Counted from the first letter of the stretch, positions 23,893 through 33,027 are shown. The stretch is 33,319 bases of DNA from an uncultured Clostridia bacterium (GCA_934294965.1 CAKRAM010000059.1:1-33319), one strand, 5' to 3'. Notes: generated by a model not told the origin, from the letters alone. A program made the numbers and translations.

Positions 23893-26358
23893 TTAAACAG
23901 CGGTTTTTGCAATGGATTTGTTCAGCAGCCGGTTTCCCAAAAATGCCAAAGCCGCCATGATTACCACGGCAAGGACAATGTAGACGATTGCGCCGTTCGG
24001 TATATGGTAAATTATGTGCATTTCTTTGCCGGGCGACGGCTTAAAAATGCCGTTGAATATTTTTTCGATGCACAAAAACAGCGCGCCCGTGCCTACTGTG
24101 GAAATTGCGCCCACAACGGCGTTAAATTTGTTCACGGGCAAAAGCAACAGCCACAAGTTGGCAAGCCCGGTGAAGGTCATTGCAAACATTGCCACGGTGG
24201 AAAGTTGATAGCGGTCAAAAACTCCGTTGGCGGATTGTAGCCCCATAACCCTGCCGAAAACGTACACAAACGCAACCGAAAGGAACATTGCCAATCCGCC
24301 GGGCAGCGAGCGCAGCAAAACGGATTTTAGGAAGTTGCCTTTTATAAGTTCGTTGTTAGGCTTAAAGGTCAGCAAAAACGACGGTATGCCGATAACGAAC
24401 AACTCGATTGCGTACAGGTTTGCGGGGGTAAACGGGTAGTCGTAGCTAGGCAAACAAATGGTGAGAATTGTAAGTAGCACGGTCATTATGGTTTTTGTCA
24501 AAAACAAAGTTGCGCTGTTTTGGATGTTGTTCACTACCTGCCTGCCCTCGGCAACCACTTTGGGCAGGGAGGAAAACTTGTCGTCGGTAAGCACGAGGTT
24601 TGCCACGGTTTTGGCGGCGTCAGTGCCGCTACCGACGGAAATTGCGCAGTCGCTTTCCCTCATTGCCAAAATATCGTTTACACCGTCACCTGTCATTGCA
24701 ACGGTTTTGCCTGCGGCTTTCAGCGCGGAAACAATCAAGGCTTTTTGTTCAGGGGTAACTCTGCCGAACACGGTGTACTGCGTAGCGGCAGCAATAACTT
24801 GTTCGTCGGTCATGCCTTCCAACGAAACGTACTTGTCGGCGTTGGGCACGCCGGCGCTAGCGGCTATAACCGAAACGGACAGCGGATTGTCGCCGGAAAT
24901 AACTTTTACGTCCACGTGGTTTTCGGCAAACCAACCGATGATTTTGGGTGCATCGGAACGAACGGTGTCGGCAAGAACGACAAGTGCAACAGGCTTCAAG
25001 TTTGTAACTTTGCCGTCGGAAATTTGTTTTTTGCTAATGCCAACCGCAAGCACGCGTAAACCGTGTTTGGCAAAGTTTTCGCACTGTTCGGCAACGGATG
25101 TTTCCACATGGTCGAACATAAATTCCGGCGCGCCCAAAGCAACCGTTCCCACGCCATCGATTTGTACGGCGGAGTACTTTTTTTCGGAAGAAAACGGCAG
25201 CGCTGCGGAGTAGTCCAATCGCGTTTGATCGCCCAGGTATGAGGAAATTGCGCTTGCCGTTGCGTTTTTGTCCTGCGTGGCGGCAAGAAGGGTTGCCAGA
25301 TAAGTTTTTGTTGTGTTCTCATCCGCGGCAATCGGCAGGATTTTTTCCACCGACATGCTTCCGTCGGTGATGGTGCCTGTTTTGTCCAAACAAATCGTGT
25401 TCACACGGGCAAGCATTTCTATGCAGGGCAACTCTCGCACAAGCACGTTGCGGTTTGCCAACTTAAAAGCGGAAAGTGCCAACGCAACGCCGGTGAGCAA
25501 AACCATTCCGCTGGGTACCATGCCTATCATACTGCCGGATGCGGTTCGTATGGCGTTGTTCACACGCGCGACGATTTCGGCATTGTGTCGCACGTACTCG
25601 GCAAAGATGTTAGTGCCGCTTGCAATTTCGGCAAGTTGCGGACTGAGCAAAAAGGTTGCAATGCCCAAAGGGAAAATGAAAATAGCGATAATTTTTATTA
25701 TCAACTTCACGCCGCCGATAATTTTGGAATCGGGCGTTTTTGCCTTTTTAATTTTTTCGGAAAGTTTTTCGGCGTAGCACTCCTTTCCCACTTTTTCGGC
25801 GCGAGAAGTGCAACTGCCACTAACCACAAAACTGCCGGCAAAAAGGGCGTCGCCCGTTCTTTTTTTGACGGGCAAACTTTCTCCCGTCAGCATGCTTTCG
25901 TTCACTTCAATTTCGCCGCTCGTTATCACGCAGTCGCAGCAAATTTGTTTGCCTGCCGAAAGTAGCACGATGTCGTCCAGCACCACGTCAAAGGTGCTAA
26001 TGGTTTGTTTTTTGCCGTCGCGCATAACTTCGGCAACGGGTTCGTTCACAACCGAAAGTTTTTCCACGGCAAGTTTGCTGCGCACCTCTTGGAAAATTCC
26101 GATAACGGTGTTTGCCAAGATTACCACAACAAAAAGCATGTCGCTGTAGGCGCGGCAAATGAGCATCAGCACAAAAATGATAAGTCCCAATAAATTGAAA
26201 AAGGTAAGAACGTTGCTTGCCAAAATTTGCAAGTAACTTTTACCCACGGATTTTTTTGTTTTGTTGGTAAGTTTTTGTTTTTTGCGCAACTGAACCTCGG
26301 CGGAACTAAGCCCCTTTTCGGGATTGGCGCAAATGCGTTCGATTTGTTGTTTTTTCAT
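23893..26358 (-). CDS. P-type cation-transporting ATPase, CtpE-like
   Basis: Starting at ATG 26358 (MKKQQIERICANPEKGLSSA) gives 821 residues; a TTG at 26430 would add 24. Neither has a clear ribosome binding site. P-type marks: TGES in the actuator domain, the phosphorylated Asp in CLDKTGTITDG, KVISGD in the nucleotide domain, and MTGDGVNDILAMRESDCA in the hinge. The membrane region reads GMVPSGMVLLTGVALAL where the family often has PEG. The pattern of N-terminal GLS..EVQLRKK and SGSCTSRAEKVGKECYAEKL matches the actinobacterial/firmicute CtpE group, linked to Ca2+ uptake; ion specificity is inferred. Eight or more C-terminal-weighted hydrophobic segments are seen. It is followed by the methyltransferase gene; a dispersed repeat separates it from tsaD. 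Confidence 0.93.
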   Translation of the reverse strand: MKKQQIERICANPEKGLSSAEVQLRKKQKLTNKTKKSVGKSYLQILASNVLTFFNLLGLIIFVLMLICRAYSDMLFVVVILANTVIGIFQEVRSKLAVEKLSVVNEPVAEVMRDGKKQTISTFDVVLDDIVLLSAGKQICCDCVITSGEIEVNESMLTGESLPVKKRTGDALFAGSFVVSGSCTSRAEKVGKECYAEKLSEKIKKAKTPDSKIIGGVKLIIKIIAIFIFPLGIATFLLSPQLAEIASGTNIFAEYVRHNAEIVARVNNAIRTASGSMIGMVPSGMVLLTGVALALSAFKLANRNVLVRELPCIEMLARVNTICLDKTGTITDGSMSVEKILPIAADENTTKTYLATLLAATQDKNATASAISSYLGDQTRLDYSAALPFSSEKKYSAVQIDGVGTVALGAPEFMFDHVETSVAEQCENFAKHGLRVLAVGISKKQISDGKVTNLKPVALVVLADTVRSDAPKIIGWFAENHVDVKVISGDNPLSVSVIAASAGVPNADKYVSLEGMTDEQVIAAATQYTVFGRVTPEQKALIVSALKAAGKTVAMTGDGVNDILAMRESDCAISVGSGTDAAKTVANLVLTDDKFSSLPKVVAEGRQVVNNIQNSATLFLTKTIMTVLLTILTICLPSYDYPFTPANLYAIELFVIGIPSFLLTFKPNNELIKGNFLKSVLLRSLPGGLAMFLSVAFVYVFGRVMGLQSANGVFDRYQLSTVAMFAMTFTGLANLWLLLLPVNKFNAVVGAISTVGTGALFLCIEKIFNGIFKPSPGKEMHIIYHIPNGAIVYIVLAVVIMAALAFLGNRLLNKSIAKTAV

Positions 26359-26439
26359 AGTGGTTGTCGATAAGTATTGCCGCCAAAACGCGGCTGTTTG
26401 CTGTGGAGTTTCTTTTGTTGGTTTTTCCAATCGGCGTTG

Positions 26440-26506
26440 TGTGAATTAGTAGTCGGCATTGCAACGCCAATCGTTGCAAACACTCAATCAACTTTGCATA
26501 CGAACC
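26440..26506 (-). repeat. Dispersed repeat, copy 1 (between tsaD and the ATPase gene)
   Basis: Read on the minus strand it starts GGTTCGTATGC, contains AGTTGATTGAGTGTTT and ends near a CAATGCC...TACTA block, matching the copy at 27595-27655 over most of its length apart from a variable middle. It abuts the tsaD stop codon. Confidence 0.7.
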
Positions 26507-27537
26507 TACAGAGCCGGCTTTGCCGGTTTTTCTCCGCGCAGTTTAAGTGTGGGGGCGGCGTTCAGCGTCAAATCTGCAAACCGATTGCGCAGGAACATGT
26601 AGTATCCGCGAGAGGCAATCATTGCGGCGTTATCTCCGCAAAGGGAAAGTTTTGGCAGGCACACGCGCAAGCCTTTTGCCTCAAACTCCGCCATGCGTTG
26701 CCGCAGGTAACTGTTTGCGCCCACTCCGCCGGCAACGGCAACGGTGGTAAGCCCGGTGGTATGCACAAATTCGTCCAACTTCTGCACAAGTCCGTCAATC
26801 GCCGCGTGGGAAAAACTGCACGCCACGTCCTCGGCGCAAAGGGCTTCGCCTTTTTGCTCGGCGTTGTGTATTAGGTTTATCACGGAGGTTTTCAGTCCGC
26901 TGTAACTAAAATTGCCGTTGGAAATCACAACCGAGTGGAACTTGTAGGTCGGTTTTCCGCGCTTTGCCAGTTCGTCCACTTTTGGACCGCCGGGGTAGGG
27001 CAATCCCAAAACGCGCGCAACCTTGTCAAACGCTTCGCCCACGGCGTCGTCCACGGTGCTACACAGCACGTCGTACTCGTCGTAGTCGGTAACTTTCACA
27101 ATGGCGGTGTGTCCGCCGCTGGTAAGCAAGCATAGGTATGGCGGAGTCAAATCTGCGTAGGTCAGGTAGTTTGCGCAAATATGCCCCTCTATGTGGTTTA
27201 CGGCAATAAGCGGTTTTTGCGCCGCTTGCGCCAAACCTTTTGCATAGCATACGCCCACAAGCAACGCCCCAACAAGCCCCGCGCCGTAGGTCACGGCAAC
27301 GGCGTCCACGTCCGCAATGGTGATGTTTGCGTCGGCAAGAGCTTTCATAACTACTTTGTCTATGGCTTCCACATGGTTGCGCCCGGCAATTTCCGGCACA
27401 ACGCCGCCGTACAATTTGTGAATGTCTATTTGGCTCAGCACCACGTCGGAAAGTATCTGCCTGCCGTTTTTCACAACCGCAGCGGCAGTTTCGTCGCAAC
27501 TGCTTTCAATGCCCAAAATGATAACGTCTTTTTCCAT
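26506..27537 (-). CDS. tsaD: tRNA N6-adenosine threonylcarbamoyltransferase (TsaD/Kae1)
   Basis: The 343-residue product transfers threonylcarbamoyl to A37 of ANN-decoding tRNAs with TsaB, TsaC and TsaE. Visible marks: ILGIESSCDETAAAVV at the start, the metal-binding HIEGH (about residues 111-115), LTSGGHTAIV, DDAVGEAFDKVARVLGLPYPGGP (about 159-181), AVAGGVGANSYLR, and the late CGDNAAMIA (Asp ligand). The start at 27537 (MEKDVIILG) is preferred: the longer frame to 27564 runs through the promoter. There is no ribosome binding site because transcription appears to start at the ATG. The final KPAKPAL tail is encoded by a GCCGGCTTTGCCGG repeat, an odd end for this family. Confidence 0.97.
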   Translation of the reverse strand: MEKDVIILGIESSCDETAAAVVKNGRQILSDVVLSQIDIHKLYGGVVPEIAGRNHVEAIDKVVMKALADANITIADVDAVAVTYGAGLVGALLVGVCYAKGLAQAAQKPLIAVNHIEGHICANYLTYADLTPPYLCLLTSGGHTAIVKVTDYDEYDVLCSTVDDAVGEAFDKVARVLGLPYPGGPKVDELAKRGKPTYKFHSVVISNGNFSYSGLKTSVINLIHNAEQKGEALCAEDVACSFSHAAIDGLVQKLDEFVHTTGLTTVAVAGGVGANSYLRQRMAEFEAKGLRVCLPKLSLCGDNAAMIASRGYYMFLRNRFADLTLNAAPTLKLRGEKPAKPAL

Positions 27538-27545
27538 AATAGATA

Positions 27546-27574
27546 ATGATATAACTTGTAACATTTTTTGTCAA
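27546..27574 (-). promoter_or_regulatory. tsaD promoter giving a leaderless mRNA
   Basis: On the minus strand TTGACA (27574-27569) and TATCAT (27551-27546) are 17 bp apart, close to consensus. The -10 ends 8 bases before the ATG at 27537, so the mRNA should have 0-3 bases of leader. No GGAG-like site is present. Confidence 0.75.
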
Positions 27575-27655
27575 CCGCCGAGGGTGGATTCAGTTGGTTC
27601 GTATGCGGAGTTGATTGAGTGTTTATGTTGGTGGGCATTTCAATGCCAATTACTA
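27575..27655 (+). repeat. Dispersed repeat, copy 2
   Basis: Begins CCGCCGAGGGTGG and continues through GGTTCGTATGC and TTGATTGAGTGTTTATG. It aligns with copy 1 (inverted) and with 28278-28355. It starts one base beyond the tsaD -35. Confidence 0.7.
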
Positions 27656-27702
27656 TTTGCAAGCGACAGCATTGAATACGAACATGTGAAACCGGCTTGC
27701 CG

Positions 27703-27740
27703 GTCATGTTGAGCCTGTCGAAGGATCCCCTGGAAAGGGA
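27703..27740 (+). repeat. Repeat with CATGTTGAG...GTCGAA core
   Basis: GTCATGTTGAGCCTGTCGAA followed by GGATCCCCTGG resembles 28537-28572 and the inverse of 27795-27853. This kind of motif is a common intergenic repeat in bacterial genomes. Confidence 0.6.
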
Positions 27741-27794
27741 CCTTATGGAAAATAGACAGTATATTGCAACACACTGCCGAAGTTCACAAGGTGT

Positions 27795-27888
27795 CCGTTC
27801 CCGGTGATGTTTCGACTGCGCTTCGCTCCGCTCAACATGACATATTGGAAGCCATAGTGGCATCATTGAGTCAACAAAAAACATCAAG
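27795..27888 (-). repeat. Long repeat arm, inverted relative to 28489-28572
   Basis: Its reverse complement (TTGATG...TTGTTGACTCA, GGCTTCCAATATGTCATG, GAGC...GCAGTCGAAACATC, CCGGGAACGG) lines up with 28489-28572 with a 10-base insertion in the core and a few substitutions. Confidence 0.7.
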
Positions 27889-28012
27889 AAACAAACACGG
27901 CAATATCAACAACATAATGTTTGTTCCAATTTGGCATACGAAACAGTGCAACCGGCTATGCCGGCGGTCGGACTCTTTTTTCAATCTTTTTTAAGCAAAT
28001 TATAATATATGC

Positions 28013-28041
28013 TTGCAATTTCTATCAAGATTTGATATAAT
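28013..28041 (+). promoter_or_regulatory. Promoter-like sequence in the repeat region
   Basis: TTGCAA (28013-28018) and TATAAT (28036-28041) are 17 bp apart. It lies 34 bp ahead of the small ORF at 28075 and between two inverted repeat arms. Confidence 0.55.
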
Positions 28042-28074
28042 TCAATAAAAAGCGACTTTGGGGAGAGCAAAGCG

Positions 28075-28194
28075 ATGACGGCAACCGCAAACACAAAAAG
28101 TATGCCTGTTGCACGCACGTTTACGGACGGAGTACACAACAACGACGCAGTGTACCCCTTTGCCCAAAGCGACATTTTTGTCCAAACTGAATAA
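28075..28194 (+). CDS. Possible 39-residue small protein
   Basis: The ATG follows GGGGAG by 9 bases and the promoter at 28013-28041. The peptide starts MTATANTKSMPVARTFTDGV and ends DIFVQTE, with no signal or membrane segment; I do not recognise it. It is enclosed by the inverted repeat arms 27795-27888 and 28489-28572. It may be a real small gene, the coding remnant of a mobile element, or a chance frame. Confidence 0.35.
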   Translation: MTATANTKSMPVARTFTDGVHNNDAVYPFAQSDIFVQTE

Positions 28195-28277
28195 ACCACA
28201 ACCAACGCCACTGAACGCACAGCCGCGCAACGCAATGCGCAAATGCCTTCGGTGGCTTTTAATTTTTAGTTCGATCA

Positions 28278-28355
28278 CCGCCGAGGGCGGCTTCGTTGGA
28301 ACGAGCGCCAAATTGGTTGAGCATTTATGCTAGTAGACATTGCAACGCTTGCTGC
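28278..28355 (+). repeat. Dispersed repeat, copy 3
   Basis: CCGCCGAGGGCGGCTTCG, then TTGGTTGAGCATTTATG and CATTGCAACGC, aligned column by column with copy 2 at 27575-27655, diverged at roughly a third of positions. Confidence 0.65.
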
Positions 28356-28361
28356 ATGTTG

Positions 28362-28423
28362 CTTTGATGTTTTTGTTGACTAACAACCGCCACATAGGTT
28401 TCTCAACATGACCGGCAAGCCGG
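28362..28423 (+). repeat. Repeat with TTTTTGTTGACTAACAA, partial copy
   Basis: TGATGTTTTTGTTGACTAAC at its start also occurs at 28490-28510 as TGACGTTTTTGTTGACTAAC; it then runs to CTCAACATGACCGGCAAGCC. Confidence 0.65.
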
Positions 28424-28488
28424 GTTTTACGGGTTCGTATGTATGACCTGAAGCATGTATACGCTAGTGAAATTGCAGCATTGTTTGT

Positions 28489-28572
28489 CTTGACGTTTTT
28501 GTTGACTAACAATTGCTACAATTGGCTTCCAATGTGTCATGTTGAGCGCAGTCGAAACATCCCCGGGAACGG
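28489..28572 (+). repeat. Long repeat arm, inverse of 27795-27888
   Basis: Contains GTTTTTGTTGACTAACAATT, GGCTTCCAATGTGTCATG, TTGAGCGCAGTCGAAACATC and CCCGGGAACGG. Together with 27795-27888 it brackets about 600 bp of non-conserved DNA. Confidence 0.7.
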
Positions 28573-28824
28573 AAACATTGTAGTCGTGCTATAGGTATTG
28601 CAAAGCCAATTGTTACAAACCGCTGTTGCAAAGCCTCCTTCCGAGTGTGAATGTGGACGCGTCAGCGGTGGAAGGCGCCAACGTGCCTTTTGGGTTACGC
28701 ATTCTCCCTTGGTGCCAACTTATCACACACAACACAACAATTTTTAATCACTGCATTTGGCTTTTACGGCAACAAGCCGAAAAAACATAAACACAAAATA
28801 AAAACGGGAGGAAAAATATCAAAA

Positions 28825-31800
28825 ATGACAAAAACCAACAAAACACTGCTGTGCGTTTTGCTTGCGTTGGTGATGACGTTTGCGCTAGCTTTGACCGCGC
28901 TAACCGTCGCCGACACCCAAACCGCAAAGGCAGAAGGAACTTTTGAAAAAGTTACCTCAATAGCGGACGGAGACTCCGTTATTATTGTTTGTGAAAGTAA
29001 AAAAACGGAATTGACAGGGGTGACTTCCAAAAATATCGGATCATACGCAACATATTCGTCTGAACCTGCAGGAACGTATGTATTGCAAGTGATTGAAAAT
29101 GACGATGGCACCGTTTCTTTCAAAGATGCAGATAATAAATATCTAGCATTGACGGCAAACTCTAACAGCTTATATTTGAAAGACAGCATTGACACTAATT
29201 CAAAATGGTCGGTTACTTTTTCTTCAAGTGGAAATGCCGAAATTAAAATAAAAGTAAGCAACACTGAAAGAGCATTGCAGTATAATGCAGGAAGTGGACA
29301 AGAAAGATTTTGTTGCTACAAAAGCGGTCAAACGGCCGTCCAGATCTATAAACAGGCGGCTGCTTGCGACCACAGCGCAGACAAGTTGACTCACACCGCC
29401 GAAAAAGCTGCAACCTGCACGGAAGCCGGCAATGTGGAATACTATACCTGCACGTGCGGAAAGAGTTTTGCAGATGCCGCCGCCACAACCGAACTTACGG
29501 AAACCGCAATTCCCGCTCTCGGACACACCTTTGATTGGACTTTGGATGCCGATACCACAATGAAAACCGGGGTTTGCTCGGTGTGCGGATATGAAGATAT
29601 CGAAAGTTCTGCAATTGCAAATATCTACGTAAACGGCGTAAAACTTTCTGGTGCAGATAGGCAAGCAATAATTTCCATCGGCAATCAAGCGGAATTGACT
29701 GCGCAACTCGGACAGGCAGGTAATCCAATCTATCCCGGTCAAACTTATGATTTGACCATTACCGGTGTAGATGGTACGCTTAATTATATTGTTTCTTCGC
29801 TTGACGGAGATAATCTCGTAGTAGACGGTTCTGCACTTATGGCAACCATTGCCGTGCCTGCCGAACTTATGGACGAGTTCCGTATCACCGTTATGGTAGA
29901 TTGCGCTCATGCAGGAAAGATTAAGCACGACAGAGTTGAAGCAACCTGCTTGGCGGACGGCGCGGAAGAATATTGGGAATGCCCCGCTTGCGGAGTGCTT
30001 TCTTCCACCGAAGATATGTCAAGCGTAATCAGCGCACCCATAGCAATTGCAAAACTTGCCCACGCTTACGGTGCCGACCACGTTTGCACAAACGGCTGCG
30101 GAAAAACGGAAGACGAAAACCTTGTATTGAAAATCTTCGATAGCAAAATTGCAAAGGACAATTATTATAACAATAAAGAAGAAGTAACCCTTACAGGCAC
30201 AATCAAAACAATCGGAAGTAACTTCTATTTGATTGTTGGCGGATTGGACGAAGCGAAGTACAAAATTCAAATATTTACGCCGTCTGTTGCCACAGGTAAA
30301 ACCGCACCGGCAGACGGCGACAGAGCAATTGTTAAGGGAAAGATTATAAATCACAACGGCATAATTGAATTTGAAAGACCAACTTGGGAACAAGTTACCG
30401 TTGTCGCTTCCAAATTTGAAGTAAGTCAATCTATCGCCGCAGGCGACGGCTCAAAGGAAGTTACCGACGAAATAAGCGGTGCAAAAACGATTTACGTTAA
30501 AAACGGAAGTCAAATCGTTGTAACGTATGCTATCACAGCAAACGACGGTATCAACACGTTTATCGCAACGCTTAAGTACAACAAGGCTTTGTTTAGTATC
30601 GTAAGCGTAACAATCACGGACGGTTTCGGCGCAGGCACGGCGGTTAAGTCCGGCAACGTTGGCGTTACCGACTACAAAGTGTACATCGAAGGCGACGGCG
30701 AAGGCTATACCGCCAATTACAAGGGCGAATTTGTTACCGTTGTTTACCAATTTAACGGCGACGCGACGGCAACAATCGATGCAAGTGAATTTGGTCTTAT
30801 GGACGTAACTTGCTACACCAACCACGCAAGCGGTTTTGTGAATGCCGACACAACAATCGGCACCTCCGCCGAAACGTTTGACTTTATCAAGCAAGCAAGT
30901 ATCACCGTAGAAAAAACGTCGTTTGTGTACAACGGAAAAGCAATCACGGCTATCGGCAAGGGCGAACATGACCAAATCAAAGTTACAGCCGACGGTGAAG
31001 GCGCAATTTCCTATAAGTGGTACACGGACGGCACCTATGCAACCGAAGTTGGCGAAGGCTACGAAGTTAAAAATGCAGGAAAATATTACCTCAAACTGAT
31101 TGTTGCAACAACGGCGGCTTTTGAAGGCAGCGAATTGAAGGTGGAAATCACAATCACTCCGTTTGACCTCAAAAATGCCGATAGTGAAATTGTTATCACC
31201 GCAAACGACAAACAAGTCACCGGCTCGGCACTCACTTGGACTGTTGCGGAACTGACAATCAACGGCGGCAACTTGGCAACGGCTCGCGGGTACGACAGCG
31301 ACGAAAACATCTTTACGGCTACCATTGCCGAACACTCTCTCACAAACGTGGGCGAAACTCAAAACGTTGCAGTTACGCTTGCTCTTAACGCAAACTACAC
31401 CTACGGCGGAGAAAGTTCCATTGCCGCAACGGTGACGCTTAAAGTTGTTGCCTATGCAAACGCTTGGACAACCGAACCGCAAAACATCACCAAAGACTTT
31501 GACAACAACAAACTAGCTTTCGCATATGCGGCCGAACACGGAACGCCCGTTTACTACCTCGGCGGCGAAGTTAAAACTGCGGAAGAATTGGCAAACGCTA
31601 TCGTAAACGCAGGCACTTACGAAGTCAAAATCGTGGTGGAAGTTGTTGGCTACTCCAACTTGGAAAAAACAATCACTATCACAATCAACAAACTTAAAAT
31701 CGACGCGTCCTCCATGGAGTTCGACTACTCGGAAGACGGCAAAATTAAGTGGAGCAACCCCACAAAGGCGATCGGCTCGACAGGCGCAATCGATTTGCCC

Positions 31801-33027
31801 ACAGTAGTGAAGTTTACTTACACTTTGGTTGACGGCAAAACGGAAAATTACGGCGAAGACGCTGTTCTGGAATACTTGGCACAAGCCGAAGGCGCATACA
31901 CGTTGAACGTTATACCCGGTGATGCAGTAAACTACGAAGGAACTTCCACAACCACCAAAACCGTTTATACGATCACCTTTGCCGAAGGCACGCACGACGG
32001 CGACAACGTGATTGAAGGTGTTGCGGCGTATGCAACCGTTTATCGTTTCGACGGACAAAACGCGCCCGCAGCTCCCGCTGCTCCCGTTTTGGCAGGTTAC
32101 AGATTTGACGGCTGGACAAACAGCGACATGTTTGGCGTTGCAGTTACCGCAAGCGTAACACTTACCGCTCAATGGGTAAAGACTTACGTTATTGCTTGGA
32201 ATAACGACAATGGCAGCGCGCTTGAAAGCAAAACCGTAGACGCGGGAACGCAAATTGCTTATTCTTTCGAAACGGCTCCCACGAGCGTACTTGGCACCGA
32301 CGACTACTATACTTATACGTTTGCAGGTTGGAAGGACGGCGAAGAAGTTCGCGAACTTGGCTATACGTTTACCGTTAACGGAGATATTACCGTAACGGCA
32401 ACGTACACAAGCACTCTTGCTTACGTAGACGTAACCTACAATTTGACTTACGGCAACAATACGACTGCGACCGACACCATCGCCAAGGTTGCAATCGATA
32501 CGGCTGTAAGCGCAATAGAAGGTTTGCCCGAACTTAAAGCGTACACTTGGTTCAAAAACGACGGATGGAAGTGCGGCGAAAACGCATTTATCGCAGCTAC
32601 CGCAAATCTTGCAAACGAAAAAGTTATCACGATTTCCGCAACCTACGCATTCGCAATCGGTCTTGGCGACGTGGACGGAAGCGGCACTGTGGACCCAAGC
32701 GACATCGTGCTTTACCGCAAACACATCGTCGGCGGTTACGACATCACGCCTGTTACCGACGCTTGGACAACCGCAACTGCGGCGGACTTTGACGAAAGCA
32801 AAGTGTACTTCCTTGCACAAGTTGCCAACGTGGACGAAGACGGAAGCGACACAAATGACGTTCGCGACGTATCCACAATCCGTATGGCTTTGGTAGGCGC
32901 CTACGGTTACACGATCAAAAACGGCGCAGTTATAAAAGGCAGCGACGCAACCGCTCAAAGCGCAAAAGTTCAATACAAACAAGTTCTTGCTCCCATGGGC
33001 TTGTTCGGAAAGAAATTCGCTTTGTAA
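28825..33027 (+). CDS. Large secreted multidomain surface protein with C-terminal dockerin, 1400 residues
   Basis: The ATG at 28825 begins a clear signal peptide (MTKTNKTLLCVLLALVMTFA, cleavage after TAKA near residue 36). GGGAGG lies 13 bases upstream, a long spacing; the frame is open to 28651. Domains by position: a beta-rich module (about 37-178); Cys-rich repeats of the C..H...ATC...G...YYTC.CGK type (about 180-233 and 360-430); an OB-like segment (about 445-530); a cohesin-like beta domain (about 545-690, YNKALFSIVSVTI); Ig-like modules with TSFVYNGKAI (about 695-1040); InlB-type repeats with YRFDGWTN and YTFAGWKDGE (about 1045-1200); and a dockerin (about 1280-1362) with DVDGSGTVDPSD and NVDEDGSDTNDVRD calcium loops. 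It probably sits in a cell-surface or cellulosome-like assembly through the dockerin. No LPXTG anchor is present. Confidence 0.88.
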   Translation: MTKTNKTLLCVLLALVMTFALALTALTVADTQTAKAEGTFEKVTSIADGDSVIIVCESKKTELTGVTSKNIGSYATYSSEPAGTYVLQVIENDDGTVSFKDADNKYLALTANSNSLYLKDSIDTNSKWSVTFSSSGNAEIKIKVSNTERALQYNAGSGQERFCCYKSGQTAVQIYKQAAACDHSADKLTHTAEKAATCTEAGNVEYYTCTCGKSFADAAATTELTETAIPALGHTFDWTLDADTTMKTGVCSVCGYEDIESSAIANIYVNGVKLSGADRQAIISIGNQAELTAQLGQAGNPIYPGQTYDLTITGVDGTLNYIVSSLDGDNLVVDGSALMATIAVPAELMDEFRITVMVDCAHAGKIKHDRVEATCLADGAEEYWECPACGVLSSTEDMSSVISAPIAIAKLAHAYGADHVCTNGCGKTEDENLVLKIFDSKIAKDNYYNNKEEVTLTGTIKTIGSNFYLIVGGLDEAKYKIQIFTPSVATGKTAPADGDRAIVKGKIINHNGIIEFERPTWEQVTVVASKFEVSQSIAAGDGSKEVTDEISGAKTIYVKNGSQIVVTYAITANDGINTFIATLKYNKALFSIVSVTITDGFGAGTAVKSGNVGVTDYKVYIEGDGEGYTANYKGEFVTVVYQFNGDATATIDASEFGLMDVTCYTNHASGFVNADTTIGTSAETFDFIKQASITVEKTSFVYNGKAITAIGKGEHDQIKVTADGEGAISYKWYTDGTYATEVGEGYEVKNAGKYYLKLIVATTAAFEGSELKVEITITPFDLKNADSEIVITANDKQVTGSALTWTVAELTINGGNLATARGYDSDENIFTATIAEHSLTNVGETQNVAVTLALNANYTYGGESSIAATVTLKVVAYANAWTTEPQNITKDFDNNKLAFAYAAEHGTPVYYLGGEVKTAEELANAIVNAGTYEVKIVVEVVGYSNLEKTITITINKLKIDASSMEFDYSEDGKIKWSNPTKAIGSTGAIDLPTVVKFTYTLVDGKTENYGEDAVLEYLAQAEGAYTLNVIPGDAVNYEGTSTTTKTVYTITFAEGTHDGDNVIEGVAAYATVYRFDGQNAPAAPAAPVLAGYRFDGWTNSDMFGVAVTASVTLTAQWVKTYVIAWNNDNGSALESKTVDAGTQIAYSFETAPTSVLGTDDYYTYTFAGWKDGEEVRELGYTFTVNGDITVTATYTSTLAYVDVTYNLTYGNNTTATDTIAKVAIDTAVSAIEGLPELKAYTWFKNDGWKCGENAFIAATANLANEKVITISATYAFAIGLGDVDGSGTVDPSDIVLYRKHIVGGYDITPVTDAWTTATAADFDESKVYFLAQVANVDEDGSDTNDVRDVSTIRMALVGAYGYTIKNGAVIKGSDATAQSAKVQYKQVLAPMGLFGKKFAL

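Noticed and set aside
27981..28235. 84-codon minus-strand frame with a hydrophobic end
   Set aside because: No ribosome binding site, overlaps repeat DNA and a better-supported plus-strand promoter and small ORF.
27575..28650. CRISPR array
   Set aside because: Repeats are few, diverged, in both orientations and without regular spacers; no cas genes are present.
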